This document shows positions 1 to 8,202 of a stretch of DNA of 21,537 bases, one piece after another. The translations under genes and the position numbers were made by a program. The notes under the pieces were generated by a model. The model made no database searches, was not told the origin of the DNA, and worked only from the letters and a program-made list of their open reading frames with translations. This DNA comes from Bacteroidales bacterium (GTDB lineage Bacteria; Bacteroidota; Bacteroidia; Bacteroidales; UBA932): positions 1 through 21,537 of the forward strand of contig JAEDMF010000008.1 in assembly GCA_016303175.1 (NCBI GenBank), in the 5' to 3' direction. Within the stretch, counting starts at the first letter, position 1. Every line of letters starts with the position of its first letter.

Positions 1-227
1 CCTATGCAGACCAGCAGCACTCCCGTGGCAAGGGGGTCCAAGGTGCCGGCGAGTCCTACTTTCAGATTCCTTTTCCCGAAATGGCGTATGGCTGCAAACT
101 TGACTTTGCGTATCACGTCCGCCGAGGTCCAGCGGAAGGGTTTGTCAACCACCACGACTATTCCCTCGGGATAGTCGTCAATGTTGCGGGACAACACCCC
201 GCGGAAATTCTTGTCAATTACCAGCAT
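1..227 (-). CDS. truB: tRNA pseudouridine(55) synthase TruB, N-terminal fragment cut by the window edge
   Basis: TruB converts U55 in the T-loop of tRNAs to pseudouridine in the cytoplasm. Seventy-five codons are visible before the sequence runs off the left edge. The fragment contains the DKP...WTS segment (about residues 28-34) and the family signature GTLDPLATG (61-69), in which Asp64 is the expected catalytic aspartate. I start it at the ATG at 225-227, which has no Shine-Dalgarno sequence. About 20 residues precede the conserved core, longer than I expect for Bacteroidota TruB, so a later start is possible. It follows rpiB on the same strand after 57 nt. Identity is firm from the signature; the exact start is not. 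Confidence 0.9.
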   Translation of the reverse strand, partial: MLVIDKNFRGVLSRNIDDYPEGIVVVVDKPFRWTSADVIRKVKFAAIRHFGKRNLKVGLAGTLDPLATGVLLVCI

Positions 228-275
228 TGTCAAATCTAATGTCGTCCAGCATCGTAAACTTCGGCGTCGCTCAGG

Positions 276-296
276 CAATGCCACTTATCGGCATTG
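276..296 (-). other. Perfect 7-bp inverted repeat straddling the rpiB stop codon
   Basis: CAATGCC (276-282) and GGCATTG (290-296) are perfect inverted repeats separated by a 7-nt loop that holds the rpiB stop codon. In the minus-strand transcript this would form a small hairpin. No U-run follows, so it does not look like an intrinsic terminator; it may be a processing or stability element, or chance. Confidence 0.4.
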
Positions 297-719
297 TTCG
301 ATTTTGTCGATGCGTCGCTGATGGCGGCCACCGGCAAACTCCGTATCCAGCCAGGCCTTCACGCATTCGAGATTTTCCTGCTCAGAGGTAAAACGCTGGG
401 AAAGCACCAGCACATTAGCATTGTTGTGCTCCTTGACCAGAGCGGCAATTTCCCTGTTCCAAGCCAGCCCTGCCCTTACACCTGTGTGCTTGTTCAGGCA
501 TATAGCCATTCCGTTGCCCGTTCCGCAGGCTGCAATTCCGCAGTCCACCTCACCCTTCTGCACCGCTTCGCCCAGTTTGTGGGCAAAATCGGGATAATCT
601 ACGCTCTCAGGCCCGAACGTGCCGAAATTGACCATTGTAATGCCTCGTTCTTCCAGCAATTTCCTGATGGGAGCCGCCAGCAGATAGCCGGCGTGGTCCC
701 CCGCAAAACCGATAGTCAT
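285..719 (-). CDS. rpiB: Ribose-5-phosphate isomerase B
   Basis: RpiB interconverts ribose 5-phosphate and ribulose 5-phosphate in the non-oxidative pentose phosphate pathway (RpiB/LacAB sugar isomerase family). The 144-residue protein shows DHAGY (8-12), the CGTGNG segment (65-70) with Cys65 at the place of the catalytic cysteine of the Escherichia coli enzyme, and the NREIA and NNANVL segments typical of the family. The ATG at 717-719 is chosen because the protein then begins MTIGFAGDHAG as in relatives. The open frame extends 17 codons further upstream, but that would overlap the end of gltX. The ATG lies 1 nt after the gltX stop, so translation is probably coupled. Length is normal for the family. 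Confidence 0.93.
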   Translation of the reverse strand: MTIGFAGDHAGYLLAAPIRKLLEERGITMVNFGTFGPESVDYPDFAHKLGEAVQKGEVDCGIAACGTGNGMAICLNKHTGVRAGLAWNREIAALVKEHNNANVLVLSQRFTSEQENLECVKAWLDTEFAGGRHQRRIDKIEQCR

Positions 720-720
720 A

Positions 721-2256
721 TTATCCAAGTACCTTTTGTATGTTTTCAATGCGTTTGAGGAATTCCTCACGTCCGATAAGAGCGAAAATGTCCCCTATGC
801 CCAGACCTGACGAAGCTCCGACCAGGGCCAGACGTATGCAGTTCATTATCTTGCCCATAGGCAGCGCCCTGTCCCTTATGGTCTGCTCGGCCTTTTCCAT
901 TCCCTCGTCCGCGATAATCAGAGCAATCTCCATAGCAGGCACGTAATTTTCTGCCTTCCAGAACTTTGCCACGTCCTTCTCGTTGTATGAAGTTGGAGCT
1001 ACAAAGAGATAGGATGCCACATCCCAGATTTCCTTGACGAAGCTGACCCTTTCTTTGACCAGCTCGCATACCTTCACCACATAGTCGCGCTCCGCCTTGA
1101 TGCCTTTCTGCTCCAGAATGACGCTGAACAGGTCGGCCAGCTCCTCTCCGCTTTTCTTTCTGAGGTATTCCTTGTTGAACCATTTAGCTTTGTCGGGGTT
1201 GAACTTCGCGCCGCTCTTGCTCACGTGTTCTATGCTGAAGGCCTCTACAAGTTCACTCATCGTAAAGAGTTCCTGCTCAGTACCGGGGTTCCAGCCCAGC
1301 ATTGCCAGCAGATTCACGAAGGCTTCGGGGAAATAGCCGTCTTCGCGGTAGCCGTGGTATGTCTCGCCTTCGGAGTTCTGCCAGTTGAGAGGAAATACGG
1401 GGAAGCCCATTTTGTCGCCGTCGCGCTTGCTGAGCTTGCCGTTGCCCACAGGCTTCAGAAGCAGGGGGAGGTGGGCGAAACGGGGCATGGTGTCGCTCCA
1501 GCCGAAGGCCTCGTAAAGCAAGTAGTGCAGAGGCAGGGAGGGGAGCCACTCTTCGCCGCGTATCACGTCGCTTATCTCCATAAGGTGGTCATCCACAATG
1601 TTGGCAAGGTGGTAGGTGGGGAGTTCGTCGGCCCTCTTCCAAAGCACCTTGTCGTCCAGTGTGGAGCTGTTCACTTCGACGTGCCCCCTTATCATATCGT
1701 CCATGGCCACAATCCTGTTTTGGGGCATTTTGAAGCGTATGGTCCAGTCAGTGCGTTCCTGTAGCAGCTTTGCCACTTCTTCGGCGCTCATATTGAGGGA
1801 GTTGCGCAGGCTCCCGCGGGTGGAGGCATTGTAGATGAAGGTCTGTCCGGCAGCCTCGGCCTCGGCGCGTGCCTTGCCCAGTTCCTCCGCAGTGTCGAAG
1901 GCGTAGTAGGCATTGCCGCTTTCCACCAGTTGTTCTGCATACTTGCGGTAGATGCTCTTGCGCTCGCTCTGGCGGTAGGGAGCGTGGGGATGCTTTGCCG
2001 AGGGCTCTTTCACAACCTCGCCGGTGGTCATATCTACTCCTTCGTCGGGAATGATGCCGCACCAGCGCAACGATTCTATGATATATTGCTCGGCACCGCT
2101 CACAAATCTTTGTGAATCAGTGTCTTCTATACGGATGATGAAATCTCCGCCCTTTTGTTTCGCATACAGATAATTGTACAGGGCTGTCCTTACTCCGCCC
2201 ATATGCAGCGGACCGGTCGGGGAAGGTGCAAACCTTACGCGTGTTCTTCTTGTCAT
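721..2256 (-). CDS. gltX: Glutamate--tRNA ligase (GluRS)
   Basis: This class I aminoacyl-tRNA synthetase charges tRNA-Glu with glutamate in the cytoplasm. The 511-residue protein opens with the class I signature PSPTGPLHMGG (11-21, the HIGH-equivalent motif). It has the IRIEDTD segment (41-47) and a KLSKR motif at 274-278, equivalent to KMSKS, followed by the glycine-rich segment and C-terminal anticodon-binding helices. Length and layout match Bacteroidota GluRS. The ATG at 2254-2256 is 2 nt after the ftsZ stop, and rpiB begins 1 nt after its own stop, so it sits inside one transcription unit. Only one gltX is in view and nothing suggests a tRNA-Gln-specific paralogue. Confidence 0.96.
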   Translation of the reverse strand: MTRRTRVRFAPSPTGPLHMGGVRTALYNYLYAKQKGGDFIIRIEDTDSQRFVSGAEQYIIESLRWCGIIPDEGVDMTTGEVVKEPSAKHPHAPYRQSERKSIYRKYAEQLVESGNAYYAFDTAEELGKARAEAEAAGQTFIYNASTRGSLRNSLNMSAEEVAKLLQERTDWTIRFKMPQNRIVAMDDMIRGHVEVNSSTLDDKVLWKRADELPTYHLANIVDDHLMEISDVIRGEEWLPSLPLHYLLYEAFGWSDTMPRFAHLPLLLKPVGNGKLSKRDGDKMGFPVFPLNWQNSEGETYHGYREDGYFPEAFVNLLAMLGWNPGTEQELFTMSELVEAFSIEHVSKSGAKFNPDKAKWFNKEYLRKKSGEELADLFSVILEQKGIKAERDYVVKVCELVKERVSFVKEIWDVASYLFVAPTSYNEKDVAKFWKAENYVPAMEIALIIADEGMEKAEQTIRDRALPMGKIMNCIRLALVGASSGLGIGDIFALIGREEFLKRIENIQKVLG

Positions 2257-2258
2257 AT

Positions 2259-3476
2259 TTAGTTCATTTTTAATCTTGTTATTGCTGATACGTTTTCCAG
2301 TTTCGCAATGGTGGCGTTGGTGTAGGTGCTCAGCAGGGGTGCCTTGTCAAAGTGGAAGATGGGTTCGTTCCTGCTGTCATTCGGCCCTATCATCTTGACA
2401 CTGACCTCATTGACGGTCTCCACGGGTTCGGGCGCATATTCGTAGTCTGCGTTCAGATGTATGATGTTGCCGAGGGTTTCATCGGATATGCTATTCAGGA
2501 GGTCAGGCTTGAAACCTGTGGCGATGATGGTGATGCTGACGGTGCCGTCCGTGATTTCGTCCTCGTACACCAGCCCCCTTTTGAATTTGTTTGCGCCTCC
2601 GATATAAGACTCTATGAGATTGTCCACTTCCTGCAGGTCCCTCATCTTCACTCCGTTCTCGCCCCTGCCGGAGACTATGTTCACCAGCATGTTCTTTGCC
2701 GAGTGCATATCGAGCGAATTCATCAGAGGCAGCACCACTGCGCTGTTCACGGCTTCTCTAAGACGGTCCTCTCCCTTGGCTGTGCCTATGCCCATAATGG
2801 CCAGTCCGCTGTCCTTTATTATGGTTTTGACATCCTCCATATCCACGTTCTGGTCACCCACCTTTTGGATGATGCCCAAGATACTCTGAACAGCGGTTGC
2901 AAGTACCTGATTCACTTTCGGATAGGCTTCTTCTGCCAGCATATCGCCATAGACCGTGTAGAGTTTCTCATTGTCGATGATGAGCAGGCTGTCCACATAT
3001 TTTTCCAACTCCCTTATGCCGTCCATGGCGCGGGAGAGGGAGTTACGTCCCTCATTGCGGAAGGGGAGGGTCACAACCCCGACTGTCAGTATTCCCTTCT
3101 TCCTGGCTGCGGCTGCTATCACCGGGGAAGCTCCGGTGCCCGTACCTCCGCCCATACCGGCCGTGATGAAGAGCATTTCCGTCTCCGGTCCAAGCACTTT
3201 CTCGTGTATTTCAGCAATGTCCTCTTCGGCTGCATTGCGTCCCTTGATGGGGTCGCAGCCCGCCCCGCGTTTCTTGCCTATATGAATTTTGATGGGCACG
3301 GCGCTGCTCTTGAGTGCCTGACCGTCAGTGTTGCATATCACAAAGGTACAACCCTCTATTCTGTTGTTGAACATATAGGTCACGGCGTTCTGGCCTGCTC
3401 CGCCCACGCCCAGCACCTTTATCGCATTGTTCCCGGGAACCCAATCCTCGGGGATGAAAGTATCGTTTTCCATCAT
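2259..3476 (-). CDS. ftsZ: Cell division protein FtsZ, tubulin-like GTPase
   Basis: FtsZ polymerises with GTP into the cytoplasmic Z-ring that scaffolds the divisome. Numbered from the ATG at 3476, the protein (405 aa) has the nucleotide-binding GVGGAG (23-28), the tubulin signature GGGTGTG (109-115), and a T7 synergy loop NVDMED (210-215) with Asn210, Asp212 and Asp215 in the expected places. The globular core ends near residue 325. A linker of roughly 65 residues then leads to a divergent C-terminal peptide ENVSAITRLKMN, which lacks the usual proline. The frame extends four codons upstream to a TTG, but the tandem ATGs at 3476 and 3473 are better starts. There is no Shine-Dalgarno sequence; the leader is A-rich. 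It lies 18 nt after ftsA and 2 nt before gltX. Confidence 0.97.
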   Translation of the reverse strand: MMENDTFIPEDWVPGNNAIKVLGVGGAGQNAVTYMFNNRIEGCTFVICNTDGQALKSSAVPIKIHIGKKRGAGCDPIKGRNAAEEDIAEIHEKVLGPETEMLFITAGMGGGTGTGASPVIAAAARKKGILTVGVVTLPFRNEGRNSLSRAMDGIRELEKYVDSLLIIDNEKLYTVYGDMLAEEAYPKVNQVLATAVQSILGIIQKVGDQNVDMEDVKTIIKDSGLAIMGIGTAKGEDRLREAVNSAVVLPLMNSLDMHSAKNMLVNIVSGRGENGVKMRDLQEVDNLIESYIGGANKFKRGLVYEDEITDGTVSITIIATGFKPDLLNSISDETLGNIIHLNADYEYAPEPVETVNEVSVKMIGPNDSRNEPIFHFDKAPLLSTYTNATIAKLENVSAITRLKMN

Positions 3477-3494
3477 TATTTGCTGCAATCTGTG

Positions 3495-4985
3495 TTATAC
3501 TTCGTTCAAGCCCATAGTGTCGTCGTCAGTCGAGAAGAGGCTGGGGCTTCTGTATTCATCTTCCCTGTTTTTCTTTGAGACGGTCTTTTTCTTGTTCTGG
3601 AAGGGCTGAGCCTGTCTGGCCTCCGCGCTGCCGGCCGTCTTTTCCGCTTCCTTATGATGGTCTTCTTTCTGTTTCTTTCCTCCGGAACCGAACAGCAAGC
3701 CACCAAAACTGAAGCCTTTCTTCTCCGGCGCTTTCTCTTCGGCATCGGTATTCTGGGCTTCGAACAGTTCCGTCATAGTGCCGTTAGGCTCCTTGTCCGG
3801 CTCATCCACACAGCTGGACTGCATATTATATACCTGGTCCTCTATCAAACCTGCGCTGCACGCCGCTTCCGGACGGAAGAATTCCACACCGGCGTCGAAG
3901 TACCTCCTGTTGGGACCGGCCACGCGGACCGTGTAACCCGACCTCTCGCTTATGAAGGCCTTGAGATTAAGCATATCGGCACATCCTCCGCACAGCACTA
4001 TGCCACTTTTGAGAGAGTTTGCATAACCGCTTGTCTGTATCTCGTACAGTATTGCATCCACAATTTCGGCAACGCGGGCCGTGATGATTTCCGAAAGGTA
4101 TTTTACCGGAATCACCACGGATTCGGCGCTGTTTTCTCCGTGTATGTGCAGAGTTTTCTCTCCCAATTCACCCAGGCGTGTGGGAATGCAGCCTCCGAAG
4201 CCCATTTTGATGTTTTCTGCGATGTTCTCGTTCAGCTCACATTGGTTGCGTATGTCGGCGGTTATGCTGTTGCCTCCGAAAGGAACGGCTCCATAGTGGC
4301 GCAGCACTCCTCCTTCGTATATGCTGACAGATGTGGCGCCGGCCCCCATATCGATCAAGGCTACTCCGGCAGCCATCTCATTGGGAAAGAGCACGCTGCG
4401 GCCTACTGCATCGGGCGCGAAACGTATCAAGGGCGTTGCGAAACCGGCCTCCCGGAGGGTGTCCTCCATATTGTTCTTAATGTTCTCATTGGCCAGGAAC
4501 ACTTTATAGAGACCTGTCAATTTGCGTCCTCTCATACCCACAATATCGGAAGGGTTCACATTCCATTCGTCCTCCGTATTGTAGGATTGAGGCACGATGG
4601 TGATGACATCTTCACCCTCTTCCTTGTGTTGTGAGGCCATACTCCAGGCCATATCCGCCAGATTGTCTATATCTTCCTTGCTGATGCTCTTGCCGCTGGT
4701 AATCTCCATCTCGGCCTCCACCTCGTTCAGTCTTACCCCATATTTTTGGGATGACACTACCACGTTGGTCACTGTGATGCCCTGGGCCCTTTCGAACTGG
4801 CTTATGGCATACCTGAGGGCGCTTGCAAGCTTGTCCGAACTCATAAGATGTGCGTGTACTAAGCCTTGCGAAGGGTATTCCACATAATGCTCCACCTTGA
4901 TTTTACCGCCCTCGCCTATGTGGGAAAGGCTGATTCCCAGTTTCGATGTGCCGAGGTCTATGCACACAAGTTGTTTGTTTTCCAT
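3495..4985 (-). CDS. ftsA: Cell division protein FtsA, actin-like membrane anchor for FtsZ
   Basis: FtsA is an actin-fold ATPase that tethers FtsZ to the inner membrane and recruits later divisome proteins. Visible actin-family motifs are phosphate 1 (CIDLGTSKLG, 8-17), phosphate 2 (ALIDMGAGATSVSIY, 209-223) and the adenosine loop (SGIVLCGGCADM, 327-338). The fold ends near residue 385. A 110-residue low-complexity tail rich in Lys, Glu, Asp and Ser follows. The only candidate for the usual membrane-targeting amphipathic helix, GFSFGGLLFG (424-433), lies inside this tail rather than at the extreme C-terminus, which ends in an acidic stretch. It starts 1 nt after the ftsQ stop. Confidence 0.94.
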   Translation of the reverse strand: MENKQLVCIDLGTSKLGISLSHIGEGGKIKVEHYVEYPSQGLVHAHLMSSDKLASALRYAISQFERAQGITVTNVVVSSQKYGVRLNEVEAEMEITSGKSISKEDIDNLADMAWSMASQHKEEGEDVITIVPQSYNTEDEWNVNPSDIVGMRGRKLTGLYKVFLANENIKNNMEDTLREAGFATPLIRFAPDAVGRSVLFPNEMAAGVALIDMGAGATSVSIYEGGVLRHYGAVPFGGNSITADIRNQCELNENIAENIKMGFGGCIPTRLGELGEKTLHIHGENSAESVVIPVKYLSEIITARVAEIVDAILYEIQTSGYANSLKSGIVLCGGCADMLNLKAFISERSGYTVRVAGPNRRYFDAGVEFFRPEAACSAGLIEDQVYNMQSSCVDEPDKEPNGTMTELFEAQNTDAEEKAPEKKGFSFGGLLFGSGGKKQKEDHHKEAEKTAGSAEARQAQPFQNKKKTVSKKNREDEYRSPSLFSTDDDTMGLNEV

Positions 4986-4986
4986 A

Positions 4987-5724
4987 TTATATGCAGACTA
5001 TCTGTCCTCTGTATTTTACTGTTATCTTATTGTAATTCTTGTCTTTTGACAAGGGTACGATCTCCGTCTCGTATTTGTTGATGCGCTTCAGTTTCGCCTC
5101 AATGAGGGTGGGTTGTCCCAGTATGAACTCCTCCTGCCTATCCTTCAGTTCAAGTCCCACTTCGCCGTTGGGATACAATCTGTACAGGCTTACTCTTTCC
5201 TTCCATAGGGGGTCGGAGGCTATTTTGAGGGCCAATTTCCCGAAGAGTCTGTCCCACTTCTCGCTGGCTTTCCCCGTCCCCTCAATTTCAGGCAGTTCCG
5301 AGCACCAGTCTTCGCCGACTTTTATGAACTTCCCCTCGGCATTCATATAGAGCAGGTTTCCTTGGTCTGTCCTCTTTGCCAGAGGCTTGCACTGGCGCAC
5401 TTCAATGTGCAGGACTGCGTCAGGGGAAAAATAGGCCTGGGCATCGCTGAGGAAAATCTGCTTTGACAAAATCTTTTCCACCTTGCGCAGGCTTACGCTG
5501 TCCCTGGGTCTGTTGACATAGCCGCCGAAGTCCCTGTCTATTATGTATTGGACATCTTTCCCGGAAAGAAATTTATGGTCCGCCGAATCCAGCACAGTTA
5601 TCTCAATGCCGCTGCATTTCGATGCCGCGCGCTCCCGCCGGCTGCCCTCCAGTCCGGTAATCAGGACTCCGAGAACGGCCGCGCCGAGCAGACTGACCAG
5701 CAATATTTCCCACCATTTACGCAT
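4987..5724 (-). CDS. ftsQ: Cell division protein FtsQ/DivIB
   Basis: FtsQ is a bitopic divisome protein whose periplasmic POTRA and beta domains link FtsL/FtsB-type partners and septal synthases. From the ATG at 5724 the protein has 245 residues: a short basic cytoplasmic start (MRKWWE), one transmembrane segment (about 6-24), then a POTRA-like region (about 38-110) and a C-terminal beta domain ending YRGQIVCI. The frame could begin three codons earlier at a GTG, but that GTG lies inside an AGGTGA Shine-Dalgarno match placed 5 nt before the ATG. The ATG overlaps the end of murC by 8 nt, suggesting coupled translation. Sequence identity in this family is low, so the call also leans on gene order. 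Confidence 0.9.
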   Translation of the reverse strand: MRKWWEILLVSLLGAAVLGVLITGLEGSRRERAASKCSGIEITVLDSADHKFLSGKDVQYIIDRDFGGYVNRPRDSVSLRKVEKILSKQIFLSDAQAYFSPDAVLHIEVRQCKPLAKRTDQGNLLYMNAEGKFIKVGEDWCSELPEIEGTGKASEKWDRLFGKLALKIASDPLWKERVSLYRLYPNGEVGLELKDRQEEFILGQPTLIEAKLKRINKYETEIVPLSKDKNYNKITVKYRGQIVCI

Positions 5725-7105
5725 TGGCGTCACCTAATTTTTCTTCAAGCAGTTTTGTTATCGCATCCACATAGCGGTCTATGTTGCCCGCTCCGAAGGT
5801 TATGAGCACTTCAGTATGCTCCCCTGAGGGCACGCCCGTCAAATCTTTGGCGAGAGTTTCCATCAACTCCTCCTTCCGTATGAGCAGCTTGTTTTCCAAA
5901 GTGATTTTATCAAAAATTATGCTGCTCGTCACCCCTTCTATGGGTTCTTCCCTCGCCGGATATATATCCAGCAGTATCACCTTGTCGGCATTGCTCAGGG
6001 CGCGGGCAAAATCGGGAGCGAAATCTCTGGTGCGGGTGTAGAGATGCGGTTGGAAAACAGCCGTAATCTTCTTGCCCGGGAACATCCCCCTGATGCTGCT
6101 TATTGCTTTTGCCAATTCTTCGGGATGATGGGCGTAATCGTCGATGTAGATTGTGCTGCCGTTGTTGTAGTGCACGTCAAAACGCCTTTTCACGCCCTTG
6201 TAGCAGGCAATTGCTTCCTTGATGGCTTCTGCGTCCATGCCGAAGCAGAGGGCGGCGGCGGCAGCGGCGATGCTGTTCTCCACATTCACCCAGCCGGGTA
6301 TCCCGCAGCGCATCCCAGTGATGCTTCCCTCGGGAGTGTTGAGGGTGAAACTGAAGCAACCGTCCTGCCCGCGCACGATGTCACTGGCATAGAAATCCGC
6401 CTTGTTGTCGTCATAGCTGTAATGCAGGATTTTCGCGCCTGTGCACTTGCTATCGAGCGGCAGGCCGAGTTTGCACACAAGGCAGTCCTTTACCTGCGAA
6501 GCGAAGGCCCTGAACGCCTCCTGTACGTGGGCCAGATCGTTGTAGATGTCCAGATGGTCGGCGTCCATAGCGGTGATTACGGCTATGTCGGGGTGCAGTT
6601 GCAGGAAACTGCGGTCGAATTCGTCGGCCTCTGCCACGAAGATGTCATTGTCGGCCATCAGCAGGTTGCTGTCGTAATTTTTCGAAATGCCTCCGAGAAA
6701 GGCGTTGCAGAGTGTGCCGCTGTGTTGGAATATGTGGGCGAGCAGGGTGCTTGTCGTGGTTTTGCCGTGGGTTCCTGCAACAGCCAGAGTTCGCATTCCC
6801 TGCGAGAGCTCTCCCAGCATCCGGCTGCGCTTGACCACCTTGTATCCCTTTTCGAACACATATCTGAGTTCAGCCAGGTCCGCCGGTATGGCCGGAGTAT
6901 ATACAACTAGGGTGTTTGCCACGTCTGGCGGAATGCAGGCAATGTTGTCTTCATAATGGACAGCCATACCTTCCTTTTCCAGTTCGGCCGTCAGCTCCGA
7001 GGGCGTCCTGTCATAGCCTGACACCTTGTAACCCTTTGCCAGACAGTACCTTGCGATGGCGCTCATGCCTATTCCGCCTATACCTATGAAATATGCTTCC
7101 TTCAT
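5717..7105 (-). CDS. murC: UDP-N-acetylmuramate--L-alanine ligase
   Basis: MurC adds L-Ala to UDP-MurNAc using ATP, the first amino-acid step of peptidoglycan precursor synthesis. The 462-residue protein has the N-terminal Rossmann-type UDP-binding motif GIGGIGMSAIA (8-18) characteristic of MurC. It also has the ATP-binding loop GTHGKTTT (111-118), a central region with DEFDRSF and DADHLD, and the DDYAHHP motif near the start of the C-terminal domain. Its start codon overlaps the murG stop in an ATGA arrangement and its end overlaps ftsQ, so all three are probably translationally coupled. Confidence 0.97.
   Translation of the reverse strand: MKEAYFIGIGGIGMSAIARYCLAKGYKVSGYDRTPSELTAELEKEGMAVHYEDNIACIPPDVANTLVVYTPAIPADLAELRYVFEKGYKVVKRSRMLGELSQGMRTLAVAGTHGKTTTSTLLAHIFQHSGTLCNAFLGGISKNYDSNLLMADNDIFVAEADEFDRSFLQLHPDIAVITAMDADHLDIYNDLAHVQEAFRAFASQVKDCLVCKLGLPLDSKCTGAKILHYSYDDNKADFYASDIVRGQDGCFSFTLNTPEGSITGMRCGIPGWVNVENSIAAAAAALCFGMDAEAIKEAIACYKGVKRRFDVHYNNGSTIYIDDYAHHPEELAKAISSIRGMFPGKKITAVFQPHLYTRTRDFAPDFARALSNADKVILLDIYPAREEPIEGVTSSIIFDKITLENKLLIRKEELMETLAKDLTGVPSGEHTEVLITFGAGNIDRYVDAITKLLEEKLGDANA
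5730..5735 (-). promoter_or_regulatory. Ribosome binding site AGGTGA for ftsQ
   Basis: On the minus strand AGGTGA lies 5 nt before the ftsQ ATG and is complementary to the UCACCU of a typical 16S rRNA 3' end. It contains the alternative GTG start, so it supports the ATG at 5724. It is embedded in the last codons of murC. Confidence 0.55.
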
Positions 7106-8202
7106 TTTGCGATTTTATATATCTGCTCCACTATTCTGTCCGCGGCATCAGTGATGCCCAGCGGCTCCATATTTTTCTCCATAGCCTTCATTACCTGTCG
7201 GTCGTGCACCAGCTTGATTGCCTTCGGCATAAGTTGCTCCCTTGCATCGGCGTCCTTCACCATCATAGCGGCTCCCTTGTTTACAAGGCTTTTGGCATTG
7301 AAGGTCTGATGGTCTTCGGCTACATTGGGTGAGGGTACGAAGATGGTTGCCTTGCGGCACACGCAGAGTTCGGATATTGACGAAGCTCCGCTGCGGGATA
7401 TCACTATGTCAGCGGCGGCATAGGCAAGGTCCATGCGCGAGATGAAGTCCGTGTGGTGTATGCAGGGATTCTTGTGTTGGCGCATAAAGCCCTCCACCTC
7501 AGTAAGATAGTATTTGCCGCACTGCCACAGGATATCCACGTCCTCTCCGCCCTTGCATCCCTGTTCTATCCAACCCATCAAACTCTCGTTCAATGTCCTG
7601 CTTCCGAGTGAACCTCCCAGCACAAGAATGTGCCTGCGTTGGGGGTTGAGGCCGTAGAAGCGTATGCCTTCGTTGCGGGTGGCATCGTCAGCCGGCGCAA
7701 TGCCCGCCCTGATCGGGTTGCCGGTGAATACCAGCTTGTCTTGAGGGAAAAAGCGCTCCATCCCCTCGTAGGCCACGCATATGCAGTCCACCTTCTTGCC
7801 CAGCATTTTGTTGGTCAAGCCTGCGAATGAATTTTGCTCCTGTATCAGGCAGGGTATGCCTTTGTGGGATGCGCACCACAGCACAGGGCCGCTTGCATAG
7901 CCTCCGACTCCGACAACGGCATCCGGCCGGAATTGGTTCAGAATCCTTCTTGCCTTGAAGAAGCTTTGTGCAAGTTTGAAGGGCAGAGCAAGGTTTTTCA
8001 GTATGGAATGCCTTTGAAGCCCGGCAACGTTGAGTCCTATAATAGGATACCCTGCCGCCGGAACTTTTTCCATCTCCATTCTGCCTTCGGCGCCTACGAA
8101 GAGTATGTCCGCCGACGGGTCCTTCTGCTTGACTTTGGCTGCAATGCTGAGTGCGGGGAAGATATGCCCTCCCGTGCCGCCTCCGCTAATTATCAATTTC
8201 AT
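7102..8202 (-). CDS. murG: Undecaprenyldiphospho-muramoylpentapeptide beta-N-acetylglucosaminyltransferase
   Basis: MurG transfers GlcNAc from UDP-GlcNAc to lipid I, forming lipid II on the cytoplasmic face of the membrane. The 366-residue GT-B protein has the N-terminal loop GGGTGGH (7-13), the VGVGGYASGP segment (97-106) and QEQNSFAGLTN (121-131). It also has the second glycine loop LVLGGSLGSR (193-202), and in the donor-binding half SRSGASSISEL (269-279) and PSPNVAEDHQT (290-300). It begins inside the last codons of ftsW (17-nt overlap) and its TGA overlaps the murC ATG. An AGGAGG lies 14 nt before the ATG, rather far for an efficient Shine-Dalgarno. Confidence 0.97.
   Translation of the reverse strand: MKLIISGGGTGGHIFPALSIAAKVKQKDPSADILFVGAEGRMEMEKVPAAGYPIIGLNVAGLQRHSILKNLALPFKLAQSFFKARRILNQFRPDAVVGVGGYASGPVLWCASHKGIPCLIQEQNSFAGLTNKMLGKKVDCICVAYEGMERFFPQDKLVFTGNPIRAGIAPADDATRNEGIRFYGLNPQRRHILVLGGSLGSRTLNESLMGWIEQGCKGGEDVDILWQCGKYYLTEVEGFMRQHKNPCIHHTDFISRMDLAYAAADIVISRSGASSISELCVCRKATIFVPSPNVAEDHQTFNAKSLVNKGAAMMVKDADAREQLMPKAIKLVHDRQVMKAMEKNMEPLGITDAADRIVEQIYKIAK

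Noticed and set aside
231..238. TAGATTTG, a TAnnTTTG match just before truB
   Set aside because: It lies only 3 nt before the chosen ATG and has no -33 partner; as a promoter it would leave essentially no leader. Kept in mind only because the truB start is uncertain.
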